Assembly (NCBI GenBank): GCA_963737405.1
Contig: CAVTSL010000009.1
Span: 62,001 to 126,000, forward strand
Source: JACCTU01 sp963737405
Lineage (GTDB): Bacteria; Actinomycetota; Thermoleophilia; Gaiellales; Gaiellaceae
Length of the DNA stretch: 64,000 nt
Direction: 5' to 3'
The notes under the pieces were generated by a model that was not told the origin of the DNA, searched no databases, and worked only from the letters and a program-made list of their open reading frames with translations. This document shows, one piece after another, positions 1 through 8,930 of this stretch; positions within the stretch are counted from its first letter, which is position 1; each line of letters begins with the position of its first letter. The position numbers and the translations under genes were made by a program.

Positions 1-1000
1 CGGCGCGACGTGTTCGAGGCGTACAACAAGGGGCTCTCCCTCGTCCCGACGAGCGAGTACCCGTGGTTCCGCGTCACGCTGAGCAGGAACGCGTCGGCCG
101 TTCTCGCGGAGAACCCGGAGGTGGCCGAGGCCGTGGTCGAACGCATCCGCGCAGAGGGACCGCTCTCGTCGCTCGACTTCGAGCGTGCGAGCGGGGCGAC
201 GACCGACTGGTTCGGCGTGAAGACCAACGTCGTGCGCGCCGTGCTCGAGGCGTACGCCGCTACCGGCGTGCTCGGGCTCGCGCGACGCGACGGCAACCGC
301 CGCTACTACGACCTCCTCGAGCGGCTGCTACCGCGCGATGTCCTGGCGCGCGAGGTGACGCTTCACGAAAAGCTCCGGCACAAGCTCCTGTCGCGGTATC
401 GCGCACACGGCCTCCTGGGCGTCGGCGGCGGCGGCGACATCTTCGGCGGCATCGGCCCCGCGAAGCCGGACTCCCGCCGGCCGGAGCTCCCGGGACGGAC
501 CGCGCTCCGCGAGGAGCTCGTCGCGAACGGCGACCTCGTTCCGGTCGACGTCGAAGGAGTGCGCGGCAAACGTCTCGTCATCCGCGAGGACGTCGAGCTG
601 CTCGCAGCCCCACCGGAGCCGGAGGCCTCGGTCGCTTTTCTCCCACCGTTCGATCCTCTGATCTGGGACCGCGCCCTTGCTCGGGTCGCTGTTCGAGTTC
701 GACTACGTCTGGGAGCTCTTCTTCCCGCCCGCCAAGCGGCGTTGGGGCTGGTACGTGCTGCCGGTGCTCTTTCGCGACCGCTTCGTCTGCCGCATCGAGC
801 CGCGGATCGACCGTGAAGCCGGCGCCGTGACGATGCTCGGGCTCTGGTGGGAGGAAGGTTTCGCGGCGCGGCGCGCCGAGGGCTTCGTCGACGCGATGCG
901 CGCTGCGCTCCGCGCTTACCTGGTCTTTGCGGGCACCGACCGCCTCGTCTGGGCGGAGCACCTCGGCAAGGAGAAGCGGCTCTTCGGGAGCCGGCCCTGA
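1..1000 (+). CDS. YcaQ-like winged-helix (HTH_42) protein, 5' partial, one frameshift
   Basis: The gene enters from the left edge, so its N-terminus is missing. About 330 residues are visible, with YcaQ/AlkZ-type (HTH_42) hallmarks: EAYNKGLSLVP near the start, RYYDLLERLLP in the middle, and PFDPLIWDR followed by KRRWGWYVLPVL near the end. Family members act as DNA glycosylases on alkylated or cross-linked bases. Codons up to WDRA are in frame 1 and those from FEFDYVWELFFP are in frame 2. Removing one C from the CCC at 674-676 restores a continuous protein. A related gene lies at 16541-17626. I read this as a probable intact gene carrying a sequence indel, but a real pseudogene is possible. 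Confidence 0.75.
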
Positions 1001-1004
1001 GCGC

Positions 1005-1472
1005 CTAGGACTCGCCGTCCCAGTAGTCGAGCTCAGGCTCGGTCGGGAGCATCGCCTGATAGCCCTCGGAGGCGGTCCAGATCCCGACCTTGCCGCTGTC
1101 CGGGTAGTGGACGACGGCGAGCGGCGACTTCGAGGAGAGGATGAGCACCCGGCACGTCTCGTCCGTGCGGTTGACGACCAGATGGCCGCCCGCCGGCCCT
1201 TCCGGAAAGACCACGACGTCACCGGGAGCGAGCTCACGCTCGCCGTCGGGCGTGCGGACCGAGGGCCTGCCCGAGACGGCGATCAGCCACTCCTCGCAGC
1301 CGAGCTCGTAGTGGTACGGCCACGTCTTCTCGCCCGGTGGCAGCTCGTAGAGGCTGCCGCCGAGCAGCGTCGCGCCGAGCCGGTTCCCGATGACCGTCGA
1401 GCGGTGGCGGTAGCCGGGCTGATCCTTCTCGCTGTCCCACTCCTGCTGACCGAAGAGGTTGAAGACGTCCAT
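1005..1472 (-). CDS. Cupin-domain protein
   Basis: This 155-residue protein is a single cupin. The first motif is around HYELGCEEWLIAVSG (residues 54-68) and the second around PGDVVVFPEGPAGGH (82-96), with His and Glu in the usual metal-ligand positions. The substrate cannot be told from sequence. The gene is convergent with the YcaQ-like gene, with 4 nt between the ends. Its ATG lies exactly 6 nt after TAGGAT (1479-1484, minus strand) and no Shine-Dalgarno sequence is visible, so the mRNA is probably leaderless. Confidence 0.85.
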   Translation of the reverse strand: MDVFNLFGQQEWDSEKDQPGYRHRSTVIGNRLGATLLGGSLYELPPGEKTWPYHYELGCEEWLIAVSGRPSVRTPDGERELAPGDVVVFPEGPAGGHLVVNRTDETCRVLILSSKSPLAVVHYPDSGKVGIWTASEGYQAMLPTEPELDYWDGES

Positions 1473-1478
1473 CGGTCC

Positions 1479-1484
1479 ATCCTA
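1479..1484 (-). promoter_or_regulatory. -10-like element of a probable leaderless promoter (cupin)
   Basis: Read on the minus strand this is TAGGAT, then 6 nt, then the ATG of the cupin gene. It fits the TANNNT -10 of actinobacterial leaderless promoters. No clear -35 is present. Confidence 0.45.
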
Positions 1485-1534
1485 GGGGTCAGTCCTCGAA
1501 GCATTCGCCGCGATTGCCGTAGGCTGGCCGCCGG

Positions 1535-2353
1535 ATGTTCTTCCGGCTCAGCAGCCTGGAGCTCGGGCTCATTCTCGCCGCCGCGGTCTTCGGCGGAACG
1601 GCACTGGGAATCCTGCTTGGTCGAGCCGTCCGGCACCGAGCCGAGCACCTCCGGGAGCCGGTCGGAGTGCTCCAGGCCGCGTTGCTCGGCTTCGTCGGGC
1701 TCCTGCTCGCGTTCGGCCTCGCGCTGGCGGTCGGACGCTACGAGGCGCGTCGCGCGGCCGTCGTCGACGACGCCAACGCGATCGGGACGACCTACCTGCG
1801 CGCCGAGACCCTGCAAGAGCCTCTGCGGACGCGCTCGCTCGAGCGGTTGGTGCGCTACGCCGACACGAGCATCCGCCTGTCGAAAGCCGTGCCGGGAAGT
1901 GCCGCGTCCCGCAGTGCGATCGCCGACGGTCAGGAGCTGCACCGTCAGCTCTGGCGCCTCGCCGGACAGGCGCTCGTCGACCAGCCGAACGCAAGCGCGC
2001 CACGTCTCTACGTCGAGACGCTCAACGAGATGATCGACATGCAGACCGTGCGCGTCGCCGGCCTGACCAACCGGGTGCCCGGTCCCGTGCTCGCGGTCGA
2101 GCTGGTCGGTGCAGTCGTCGCCCTCGGGCTGCTCGCCTTCTACCTCGCGCTGCTCGGCCGGGGCGTGATCACCGTCCTCCTCGCCGCTGGCCTCGTGACG
2201 CTGCTGCTCCTCGTCACGTTCGACCTCGACCGGCCCACGCGCGGGCTCATCCGCGTTCCGGACACGCCGCTCGTGAACCTTCGCGCGTCGATGGCGCTAC
2301 CGCCGGCCGCGACCGGCTCGCCGCACCGTCTCCGCGAGGTCGGCGGAGGCTAG
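1535..2353 (+). CDS. DUF4239 (bestrophin-like) membrane protein
   Basis: This 272-residue protein has two hydrophobic segments near the N-terminus (about 8-27 and 45-66), a soluble central region, and two more near 190-230. The arrangement and the central VVDDANAIGTTYLRAE motif are typical of the DUF4239 bestrophin-like family. Relation to bestrophin channels is proposed for the family, but transport has not been shown for most members. A TAGGCT hexamer (1520-1525) lies 9 nt before the ATG and no ribosome-binding site is visible. Confidence 0.75.
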   Translation: MFFRLSSLELGLILAAAVFGGTALGILLGRAVRHRAEHLREPVGVLQAALLGFVGLLLAFGLALAVGRYEARRAAVVDDANAIGTTYLRAETLQEPLRTRSLERLVRYADTSIRLSKAVPGSAASRSAIADGQELHRQLWRLAGQALVDQPNASAPRLYVETLNEMIDMQTVRVAGLTNRVPGPVLAVELVGAVVALGLLAFYLALLGRGVITVLLAAGLVTLLLLVTFDLDRPTRGLIRVPDTPLVNLRASMALPPAATGSPHRLREVGGG

Positions 2354-2370
2354 TTCGTAGCCCTGGGCGA

Positions 2371-2802
2371 TCACTGCTGCGGCAGGATCAGCTCGAAGAC
2401 CTCGGCCTCGATCGGGACGAACCCCGAGCGCCGATAGAAGCTCCGCGCCGGGTCGTTGCCCTGCTCGACGACGACCCTGAGCGCGCGCATGTGCTCCGCG
2501 ATCGCGTACCCCTCCGCGAAGGCGAGCAGCCGCCGCCCGACCCCCTGCCGCTCGTGGCCGGGCGCGACGAAGAGCTGCTCGACGATCGTCGTCCGTTCGG
2601 TCGGCCGAAGCGCGACGTAGCCGGCGGGCTGTCCGTGCTCCTTGGCGACGAAGACCACGTCTTCGGTCAGCGAGTCGAGCACCTCGCGATCGTCCCAGCC
2701 GGGCTCCGACCCGAAGACGCTCTGCGCCAGACCGAACAGCTGCCGAACGTCCTCCTCCGTGCGAGGGCCGATCTCGAACGACGCGGAGCCGGCGGCGGAC
2801 AC
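2371..2802 (-). CDS. GNAT family N-acetyltransferase
   Basis: This 143-residue protein shows the GNAT fold signature. The acetyl-CoA motif reads VAPGHERQGVGRRLL (about residues 80-94), matching the Q/RxxGxG/A pyrophosphate loop, and the final helix-strand reads ARSFYRRSGFVPIE. It would transfer acetyl from acetyl-CoA to an amine; the acceptor is unknown. The likely start is GTG. The gene is convergent with the DUF4239 gene. Confidence 0.88.
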   Translation of the reverse strand: MSAAGSASFEIGPRTEEDVRQLFGLAQSVFGSEPGWDDREVLDSLTEDVVFVAKEHGQPAGYVALRPTERTTIVEQLFVAPGHERQGVGRRLLAFAEGYAIAEHMRALRVVVEQGNDPARSFYRRSGFVPIEAEVFELILPQQ

Positions 2803-2912
2803 GCTTCACCGATTCCCCCCGAACTCCCGACGAAACGCGCGTTTGCAAGTGACATATCCACGAAACGGCACGCGGCACCCGGACCGTTCCCGAGCGGCGG
2901 ACGGCGAAGCTC

Positions 2913-2918
2913 TAAGCT
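2913..2918 (+). promoter_or_regulatory. -10-like element of a probable leaderless promoter (hypothetical gene at 2926)
   Basis: TAAGCT is followed by 7 nt and then the TTG start codon at 2926. No ribosome-binding site lies between them. Confidence 0.4.
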
Positions 2919-2925
2919 GAGCCGG

Positions 2926-3811
2926 TTGCCGCGCGTCGACTACGAGATCTCGCACCGAAACCGGCTCGGTCACGAGCGTGTCCATGGCTACGCGTCGGAC
3001 GAGCCGCTCGAACCGGGCTCGGTCGTGCTGCTCGAGGACGGCCGGTATTGGCTGATCGAGGAGGTCGACGGGTCACGGGCGGCCGCGAAGCCGGCGCGCT
3101 ATCGACTCTCGCTCGACCATCCGGACGGCCGCAGAGAGGCGGGCGCGTTCCGTCGCTTCGCCCCGGGTTCGCCCAGGCTCGGCCACGCCTTCACGACCGT
3201 GGTCGACGGCGAGCCGATCAGCTGGGCGATCGTCGACGAGCGGTTCGCGCGCGACGACGACGGCGAGCCCTACCTCGAGCTCGTCGCGGAGCGCGACTTC
3301 GCCGAGCGCGACGGGGATCTGCCGAACCACGAGCTCGAGCACACGCTCGCGCGTCGTGCCGAGGACGAGCTGCCGGAGGAAGCCACGTCGTTGCTCGATC
3401 GCGCCGAGCAGCTCGGTCAGAGCGTCGAGCTCGTCGCGCTCGAGCCGGGCGAGGAGCCCGACTGGGACGCCGGCGAGCGCTTCATCGACGCGCTCGTGCA
3501 TCGAGGAGGTCGCGGACGACCTGCTCGAGCAGTGCGGTGTCGACCCGAACGCCGACCCGCGCGAGACGTGGCTCGGCAAGGTGCAGGACCGGCTTCGCGA
3601 GGACCTCCGGCTCTTCCGCACCGACGTCGAGGACGACCACGACCAGATCGAGGAGTGGGACTTCCGCGGCGGTCGCGTGTTCGCTGCGATCGGCGGACCA
3701 TCGGACGAGTCGGATCCAGGCAGCGGCTACGGCTGGATGTGCAGGCTCTACGACGGCGAGGTGCTCGGCGCGGCCGGTTTCGTCCGCGTGCGCAAGGTCG
3801 AGCTCGTCTGA
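2926..3811 (+). CDS. Hypothetical protein, one frameshift
   Basis: I do not recognise this family. From the TTG at 2926 the first about 190 residues are acidic and well formed (GSVVLLEDGRYWLIEEV near the start). The frame then changes near 3490-3505, and a second segment beginning EEVADDLLEQCG runs to the stop, ending in a compact domain containing GWMCRLYDGEVLGAAGF. The total length is one base over a multiple of three, so one inserted base would explain the break. The two halves could in principle be separate genes, but the second lacks a start codon at the junction. An apparent continuous frame-1 reading from here into the next gene is accidental. Confidence 0.6.
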
Positions 3812-3849
3812 GCTCGTCCTACCTCGATCCGAGCAAAGGAGCAGCCGCG

Positions 3850-4266
3850 ATGAGTGAGATCAAGGGATTCGCGAACGTCGTCTTCCCCGCACGCGACCTC
3901 GCCGCGGGCGTCGCCGCGTGGACTGCGATCCTGGCCCAGGAGCCGGCCTTCGTCGGCGAGGACTTCGCCGTCTTCGCAGGCGGCGGCGTCGAGATCGGGC
4001 TGACCGCGCTGCCGTGGGTGGACGGGCCGCTCGTCTTCTGGAAGGTCGACGACATCGAGGAGAGCCATCGAGCGCTCGCCGCCCGAGGGGCGACCGCGCT
4101 CGCCGAGACCGCGGACGGCTCCCTTGCCGAGCTCGGCACGGCCGAGGTCACGAACGGCGACCCGGCGACCGGCATCGTCGACGTCCCGGGAGGCCGGCTC
4201 GCGGTGCTCAGAGTCCCGGACGGCAACCTCATCGGGCTCACGCAGGCCGTTGAGTTCGAGGGGTGA
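3850..4266 (+). CDS. VOC (glyoxalase/bleomycin-resistance) family protein
   Basis: This 138-residue protein has the paired beta-alpha-beta-beta-beta modules of the VOC superfamily: FANVVFPARDLAAGVAAW at the start, VFWKVDDIEESHRAL in the middle and the ending VPDGNLIGLTQ. Members bind a metal and act as dioxygenases, isomerases or drug-binding proteins. Position 8-9 is Asn-Val, without the His often used as first metal ligand, so activity is uncertain. The ATG is preceded by AAAGGA at 3835-3840, which fixes the start. Confidence 0.85.
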   Translation: MSEIKGFANVVFPARDLAAGVAAWTAILAQEPAFVGEDFAVFAGGGVEIGLTALPWVDGPLVFWKVDDIEESHRALAARGATALAETADGSLAELGTAEVTNGDPATGIVDVPGGRLAVLRVPDGNLIGLTQAVEFEG

Positions 4267-4813
4267 TCAGCGCACGACGGAGTACTTCGCGGCGGCGAAG
4301 TCGCCGTTCCGGCCGAGCTCGTCGCAGTCGCAGCTCGATCCGGCGGGGGAGCAGCGGCGCACCTGCGCCGAGCGTGACGGGCGCGATCGAGACGATCACC
4401 TCGTCGAGCAGCCCGGCGTCTGCGAACTGACCGGCGAGGTCTCCGCCGCCGACGACCCAGACGTTCCGTTCGGCCGCGGCGGCGACCATCTGCTCGTGCA
4501 CGGGCGCGACGTCGCCGCTCACGAACTCGATGCGCGCGTCCGGGACGACCTGCAGCTCGCGGTGCGTGAAGACCCAGCACGGGATCTCGTACGGCCACTT
4601 CCAGTCGGCCGGATCCTTGTCGGAGAACTCGTGGTCGAGGATCCACTCGTACGTCGTCGAGCCCATCGCGAGCGCGCCGACGTCCGCGATGAACGTCTTG
4701 TAGTTCATCGGTCCGTCGGGGTCCTGCTGCCGCGTGAACAGCCACTCGAGCGAGTTGTCGGGATCGGCGATGAAGCCGTCGAGTGTCGTTGCCGTGTAGT
4801 ACTGCGTCAGCAC
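4267..4813 (-). CDS. RibD C-terminal/dihydrofolate-reductase-like protein, frameshift near 3' end
   Basis: The protein has about 181 residues and the RibD C-terminal fold (DHFR-like NADPH reductase). It starts at GTG 4813 after an AAGGAG seven nt upstream, beginning MLTQYYTATTLDGFIAD; the NADPH motif NVWVVGGGDLAGQF comes later and PVTLGAGAPLLP near the end. As written, the reading frame leaves the family pattern after IELRLR and runs on to 4238. Removing one base near 4316-4325 gives ELGRNGDFAAAKYSVVR and a stop at 4267. Substrate unknown. Confidence 0.8.
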
Positions 4814-4832
4814 GATGAATCTCCTTCCTACC

Positions 4833-5390
4833 ATGCGCGCGCGTGCGGTCGTGCTCGTCGAGGGGATCAGCGACCAGCGAGCCCTCGAGGCGCTCGCGGA
4901 GCGCCGCGGCCGCGACCTCGAGGCGGAGCAGGTCGCGATCGTGCCGATCGGCGGAGCGCAGGCGATCGGCAGGTTCCTCGACGAGCTGCGCGTCCTCCGC
5001 CCCGACGTCAGGCTGGCCGGCCTCTGCGACGTCGGTGAAGAAGCCGACTTCCGGCGCGCGCTCGAGCGCGCAGGCCTCGGCACGAGCCTCACACGCGGGG
5101 AGATGGAACGACTCGGCTTCTACGTGTGCGACGCGGACCTGGAGGACGAGCTGATCCGCTCGCTCGGTGCCGAGGCCGTCGAGCGAGTCATCGAGTCGCA
5201 GGGCGAGCTCGGAAGGTTCCGCACGTTCCAGAAGCAGCCCGCCTGGCGCGGACGACCGACCGAGCAGCAGCTTCGGCGCTTCATCGGCACGTACAGCGGC
5301 CGGAAGATCCGAACCGGCGCCCTGCTCGTCCGCGCGCTCGACCTCGCGCGGGTCCCGCGACCGCTGGACGGCGTGCTCGCGCATGTCTGA
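4833..5390 (+). CDS. TOPRIM-domain protein (OLD-nuclease-like)
   Basis: About 185 residues form a stand-alone TOPRIM domain. VVLVEGISDQRALEAL at the N-terminus carries the conserved Glu, and GLCDVGEEADF carries the Asp of the second metal site; both match the C-terminal TOPRIM of OLD-family nucleases. No ATPase domain is encoded next to it, so it may nick or cleave DNA alone or with a distant partner, or serve another role. The start could also be the in-frame ATG at 4815, six codons earlier. It is divergent from the RibD-like gene. Confidence 0.75.
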   Translation: MRARAVVLVEGISDQRALEALAERRGRDLEAEQVAIVPIGGAQAIGRFLDELRVLRPDVRLAGLCDVGEEADFRRALERAGLGTSLTRGEMERLGFYVCDADLEDELIRSLGAEAVERVIESQGELGRFRTFQKQPAWRGRPTEQQLRRFIGTYSGRKIRTGALLVRALDLARVPRPLDGVLAHV

Positions 5391-5446
5391 CGGGCTCGAT
5401 CTCGCCGTCGCGTCGCGCCGCGACCTCGTCGCGACCTGAGGACTAG

Positions 5447-6070
5447 CTAGTGCAAGACGGCGAGCGCCGTCGTCGCGACGAGTGCCGTGGCGAGCGCCAC
5501 GTTGACGATCCGCGCGCGCCGAGGGTCGCGGAACAACGGCGCGAACGAGGCGCCCGCGAGCAGCCACCCCACGTTGATCACGACGATCATCGCCGTGAGC
5601 ACCGCGACCTTGGCCGCCGCGTCCGCGACCGCATGGTCCGCGACGCGCGTGCCGGCGAAGACCGCGGCGATCGCCACCCAGGCCTTCGGATTCGCGACGC
5701 CGAGCAGGGCTCCGCCCGCGAGCGAAGGCGCCTCGGAGCCGCCCGTCTGCGCGGCGAGCGGAGCCGCGGTCGCCACGTGGTACGCGAGCCAGAGGATGTA
5801 CGCCGCCGAGATGGCGATCAGCACCGATCGCACGGCGGGAACCGCGAGCAGCGCGGCCGTGATCCCGCTCGCGACCGCGAGGAGGACGATCGTCGTCCCG
5901 ATCACGATGCCGGCGACGTAGCCGACGGAGCGCCGCACGCCGAAGGCCGAACCGGCGGCTGTGAGACTGATCGTCGCCGGGCCGGGGCTCCCCATGATCG
6001 CCAGCGAGGTCAGCACGAGCGCCCACGCAGAGCTCCAGCGAACGGCCGCGACGAGAAGCGGGTCAGGCAT
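5447..6070 (-). CDS. LysE/RhtB-family amino acid exporter
   Basis: This 207-residue protein has six predicted membrane segments and the LysE-family signature SPGPATISLTAAGSAFG near residue 28, plus GVANPKAWVAIAAV before the fourth or fifth helix. The family exports basic or neutral amino acids by proton exchange. It lies 23 nt from a divergent AraC regulator, a common arrangement in which the regulator controls the exporter; that link is inferred from position only. Confidence 0.88.
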   Translation of the reverse strand: MPDPLLVAAVRWSSAWALVLTSLAIMGSPGPATISLTAAGSAFGVRRSVGYVAGIVIGTTIVLLAVASGITAALLAVPAVRSVLIAISAAYILWLAYHVATAAPLAAQTGGSEAPSLAGGALLGVANPKAWVAIAAVFAGTRVADHAVADAAAKVAVLTAMIVVINVGWLLAGASFAPLFRDPRRARIVNVALATALVATTALAVLH

Positions 6071-6081
6071 CGCGCTCGCGA

Positions 6082-6087
6082 TACCGT
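6082..6087 (+). promoter_or_regulatory. -10-like element of a probable leaderless promoter (AraC gene)
   Basis: TACCGT is followed by exactly 6 nt and the ATG at 6094. No Shine-Dalgarno sequence is present in the 23-nt intergenic space. Confidence 0.45.
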
Positions 6088-6093
6088 TGCTGC

Positions 6094-6948
6094 ATGCGGG
6101 AGACGCTACGAGGCGTCGATGCCGATCGTCTTGAACGATCCTGCAGACCGCGACGGAACGCGATTCGGTTCGGTCCGAGCTCGTTCGGCCTCGAGCGCGC
6201 AGAGGTGTTCCTCTCGACGTGCGCGTTCGAGCCGCACCGGCACGACACCTACGCGATCGGCGTCACCACTGCCGGCGTCCAGACGTTCAGGTACCGCGGC
6301 GCGCGCCGCGTCTGCCTTCCGGGTGAGCTTCACGTCCTGCACCCCGACGAGACGCACGACGGTGCGGCGGGCACGGACGACGGATTCGGCTACCGGATCC
6401 TCTACGTCGCGCCTCAGCTCGTCCGCGACGCGTTGGACGGCGGCGACCTGCCGTTCGTCGCCGATCCCGTACAGCCGCCGTCAGCGGCGACGGGCCTCGT
6501 CGCCTCGGTTCTCGCCGACATCGACGAGCCGATCGACGAGGTCGCGCACGCTGCGATCGTCGCCGCGATCGCCGACGTCCTTCGCTCGCTCGGCTCGTCG
6601 CGCGTACCGTCACGCGTCACGGTCGACATGCCGGCCGTCGAGCGCGTGCGCGAGTACCTCGCAGCGCACGCAGCCGAACAGACTCCCGCCGCGACGCTCG
6701 AGCGGATCGCAGGGACCGACCGGTTCACGATCGCCCGTCACTTCCGGCGCGCGTTCGGGACGAGCCCCGACCGGTATCGCACGCTGCGGCGCCTCGGTCT
6801 CGCGCGAAAGGCGATCGAGGGAGGCCAGCCGCTCGCCCGCGCCGCGGCGGAGGCCGGCTTCTCCGACCAGAGCCACATGACGCGCCAGTTCAAGCGCGCG
6901 TACGGCCTGACCCCGGCCCGCTGGACAAGCGTCGTCGGGGCGGAGTGA
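6094..6948 (+). CDS. AraC-family transcriptional regulator
   Basis: This 284-residue protein has an N-terminal cupin-like AraC ligand-binding domain (CAFEPHRHDTYAIGVTT, about residues 42-58) and a C-terminal double HTH: ERIAGTDRFTIARHFRRAF, then AAAEAGFSDQSHMTRQFKRAYG. It is divergent from the LysE exporter and overlaps the following membrane gene by 4 nt (GTGA), so it may control both. Effector unknown, possibly an amino acid. Confidence 0.88.
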   Translation: MRETLRGVDADRLERSCRPRRNAIRFGPSSFGLERAEVFLSTCAFEPHRHDTYAIGVTTAGVQTFRYRGARRVCLPGELHVLHPDETHDGAAGTDDGFGYRILYVAPQLVRDALDGGDLPFVADPVQPPSAATGLVASVLADIDEPIDEVAHAAIVAAIADVLRSLGSSRVPSRVTVDMPAVERVREYLAAHAAEQTPAATLERIAGTDRFTIARHFRRAFGTSPDRYRTLRRLGLARKAIEGGQPLARAAAEAGFSDQSHMTRQFKRAYGLTPARWTSVVGAE

Positions 6949-7601
6949 CCGCGGAGACCGAAGTCGTCGGCGAGGCGCGCTGGCCGATGGCCGGCGCCGT
7001 GCTCGCCGCGATCGTGCTGACGGCCCTGCTGCCGGCTGCGGTGCGCGTCGGCCCGAGGTGGCTCCTCCCGCTCATCGAGGGGGCTTTGCTCGTCGCCGTG
7101 GTTGCCGTCGACCCCGTCACGATCAGCCGCCGCTCCCGAGAGGTTCGTGTGCTCTCCATCGGGCTCGTCGCCGTCCTCGTGCTGGGGTCGCTGTGGACGA
7201 CCGTGCTGCTGATCGACGACCTCATCCACGGCGGCCCGGAGACGAACTCGGCGAGCGCCCTCCTCGAGGCCGGGACGATCGTCTGGGTGTCGAACAACAT
7301 CGCGTTCGCGCTGCTCTACTGGGAGCTCGACGGAGGTGGTGCAGCGGCACGAGCACACCGACTCCCGGCCCGGCCCGACCTCGCGTTCCCGCAGCAGCTC
7401 AATCCGCAGATCGCGCCGCCAAACTGGCGGCCCGGGTTCATCGACTACCTGTATCTCGGGTTCACCAACGCGACCGCGTTCAGCCCGACCGACGCCATGC
7501 CGCTCGTCCCATGGGCAAAGATCGCGATGACCGTGCAGGCCGTGATCTCGATCGCGATCCTCGCGCTCGTGATCGCCCGGGCGGTCAACGTCTTCACCTA
7601 G
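6945..7601 (+). CDS. Integral membrane protein of unknown function
   Basis: This 218-residue protein has about five membrane segments. The GTG start overlaps the AraC stop codon (GTGA), implying translational coupling. Features include the conserved-looking blocks IAFALLYWELDGG (about 120-132) and DYLYLGFTNATAFSPTD (about 163-179) before the last helix. The latter resembles the re-entrant position of two-helix ion channels but lacks a TVGYG filter. I cannot assign a function. Confidence 0.7.
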   Translation: MTAETEVVGEARWPMAGAVLAAIVLTALLPAAVRVGPRWLLPLIEGALLVAVVAVDPVTISRRSREVRVLSIGLVAVLVLGSLWTTVLLIDDLIHGGPETNSASALLEAGTIVWVSNNIAFALLYWELDGGGAAARAHRLPARPDLAFPQQLNPQIAPPNWRPGFIDYLYLGFTNATAFSPTDAMPLVPWAKIAMTVQAVISIAILALVIARAVNVFT

Positions 7602-7630
7602 CCGCCGCGAGGTGGTACAAGGATCGATGG

Positions 7631-8002
7631 ATGACCGCTGACGACGCGCAGGTGGCGTCCCGGTTCCTGGCGGCGCTCGAGGCCGCCATGCAGACCGGTG
7701 AGCGCGAGCCCGTGTACGAATTGCTTGCCGTGGACGTGGAGTGGGTGGCTCCGCAGCGGACGCTGCAGGGCGTCGAGGAGCTGAGGGAGAAGCACACCTG
7801 GGGGCAGCCGCCCGACCAGTTCGACCTCGAGTTCGAAGAGGTCGACTGGGCCGATCTCGGCGACGGCCGCTTCGTCGTCGCTCTGCGCGAGGCGTACCGG
7901 TGGAAGGCGACCGGCGAGCGTGCCCACCACCGCGATCGGCGGATCGAGGTGGCGATCCGGAACGGCAAGATCACGCGCTACGAGATGCGGAACGTCGGCT
8001 AG
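7631..8002 (+). CDS. SnoaL/NTF2-like domain protein
   Basis: This 123-residue protein has the cone-shaped NTF2/SnoaL pattern: an N-terminal helix with FLAALEAAMQTGEREPVYELL, then VEWVAPQRTLQGVEEL and C-terminal strands ending VAIRNGKITRYEMR. Such proteins are small isomerase, cyclase or binding proteins; no catalytic set is obvious here. The start is the ATG at 7631. It is convergent with the amidotransferase gene. Confidence 0.75.
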   Translation: MTADDAQVASRFLAALEAAMQTGEREPVYELLAVDVEWVAPQRTLQGVEELREKHTWGQPPDQFDLEFEEVDWADLGDGRFVVALREAYRWKATGERAHHRDRRIEVAIRNGKITRYEMRNVG

Positions 8003-8036
8003 CCGAACCGGATGGCGACCAGGACCGATCGCCCGC

Positions 8037-8871
8037 TCAGGACGGCGGTTGCGGCGTGAACGGTTGCAGGTCGTCCTGGCCCTCTCGGATGACGCCCCAG
8101 CTCGACTCGGGCACCTCGTTCCAGGCACCGGCAAGATCTCCGAGCGGCTCGGAGACGATGAGCCTCGACTCGTCGGACACCATGTGAAGCACCGGGTTGT
8201 CCGGGTATTGCTGCCGCAGGGTGCCGACGTCCGTCGAGTAGAAGAGCGAGCGCGAGTTCCCCTCGCTCGAGTAGCGGAACGCCCAGACCTGCGCACCGTC
8301 GCTCGTCGCCACCGTCATCTGGATCGGGTGCTCGACGCCGTGTCGTCGTCCGACGTCCTCGATCACCCCGACCGCGCGCGCGACTGCAGCGGGCGGGTCG
8401 TCCTCCAGCCCCAGCGTGAGCGCGAGGAAGAAGAACAGCTCCGAGTCGGTCGAGCCCTCGATCGCCGGGTACAGGCTGGGATCGACGGCGAGCGCGAGGT
8501 CGCGCTTGACCTCCTGGAACCCGCCGATGAGCCCGTTGTGCATCCACAGCCACCGCCCGTGACGGAAGGGATGGCAGTTCGTCTGCTGGATGGGCGATCC
8601 CGACGACGCGCGGATGTGGGCGAAGACGATGTTCGACTTCGAGGTGCGCGGCGAGGTCTCGCAGGTTCCGGTCGTTCCACGCCGGCTCGATGCTGTGGAA
8701 GACGCCCGGCGTCTCTCCGACTCCGTACCAGCCGATCCCGAAGCCGTCGCCGTTCGTCGTCTCGGCGCCGAGCTTCGAGTGCAGGCTCTGGTCGATCAGC
8801 GAGTGCTTCGGCTTGTAGAGGAGCTCCTCGATCAGGACCGGAGAGCCGGAATAGGCAAGCCATCTACACAC
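8037..8871 (-). CDS. Class II glutamine amidotransferase (EgtC/YafJ-like), one frameshift
   Basis: About 277 residues. The GTG start at 8871 is followed directly by a Cys codon (MCRWLAYSGSP), giving the N-terminal nucleophile of class II (Ntn) amidotransferases. NGDGFGIGWYG follows, then QTNCHPFRHGRWLWMHNGLIGGF, which holds the glutamine-pocket residues. The frame breaks at 8634-8642: removing one base turns the reading after AAHLE into SNIVFAHIRASSG and restores the family pattern. Mycobacterial EgtC acts in ergothioneine synthesis, but no egt genes are nearby, so the substrate is unknown. Confidence 0.82.
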
Positions 8872-8918
8872 GTCGGCAGCGCAGTATCTCACCGGCGTGG
8901 CCCGGCCGACGGTCGTCG

Positions 8919-8924
8919 TAGGCT
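8919..8924 (+). promoter_or_regulatory. -10-like element 6 nt before an ATC codon (DMT transporter)
   Basis: TAGGCT is followed by 6 nt and then ATC at 8931, the first codon of the transporter-like reading frame after an in-frame TAG at 8919. The spacing matches the leaderless genes elsewhere in the window, except that the codon is ATC. Confidence 0.35.
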
Positions 8925-8930
8925 TCGCCC

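Noticed and set aside
3048..3857. Alternative Arg-rich frames across the hypothetical gene at 2926.
   Set aside because: Composition and codon bias mark them as shadow frames; the frame chosen has a normal amino acid mix.
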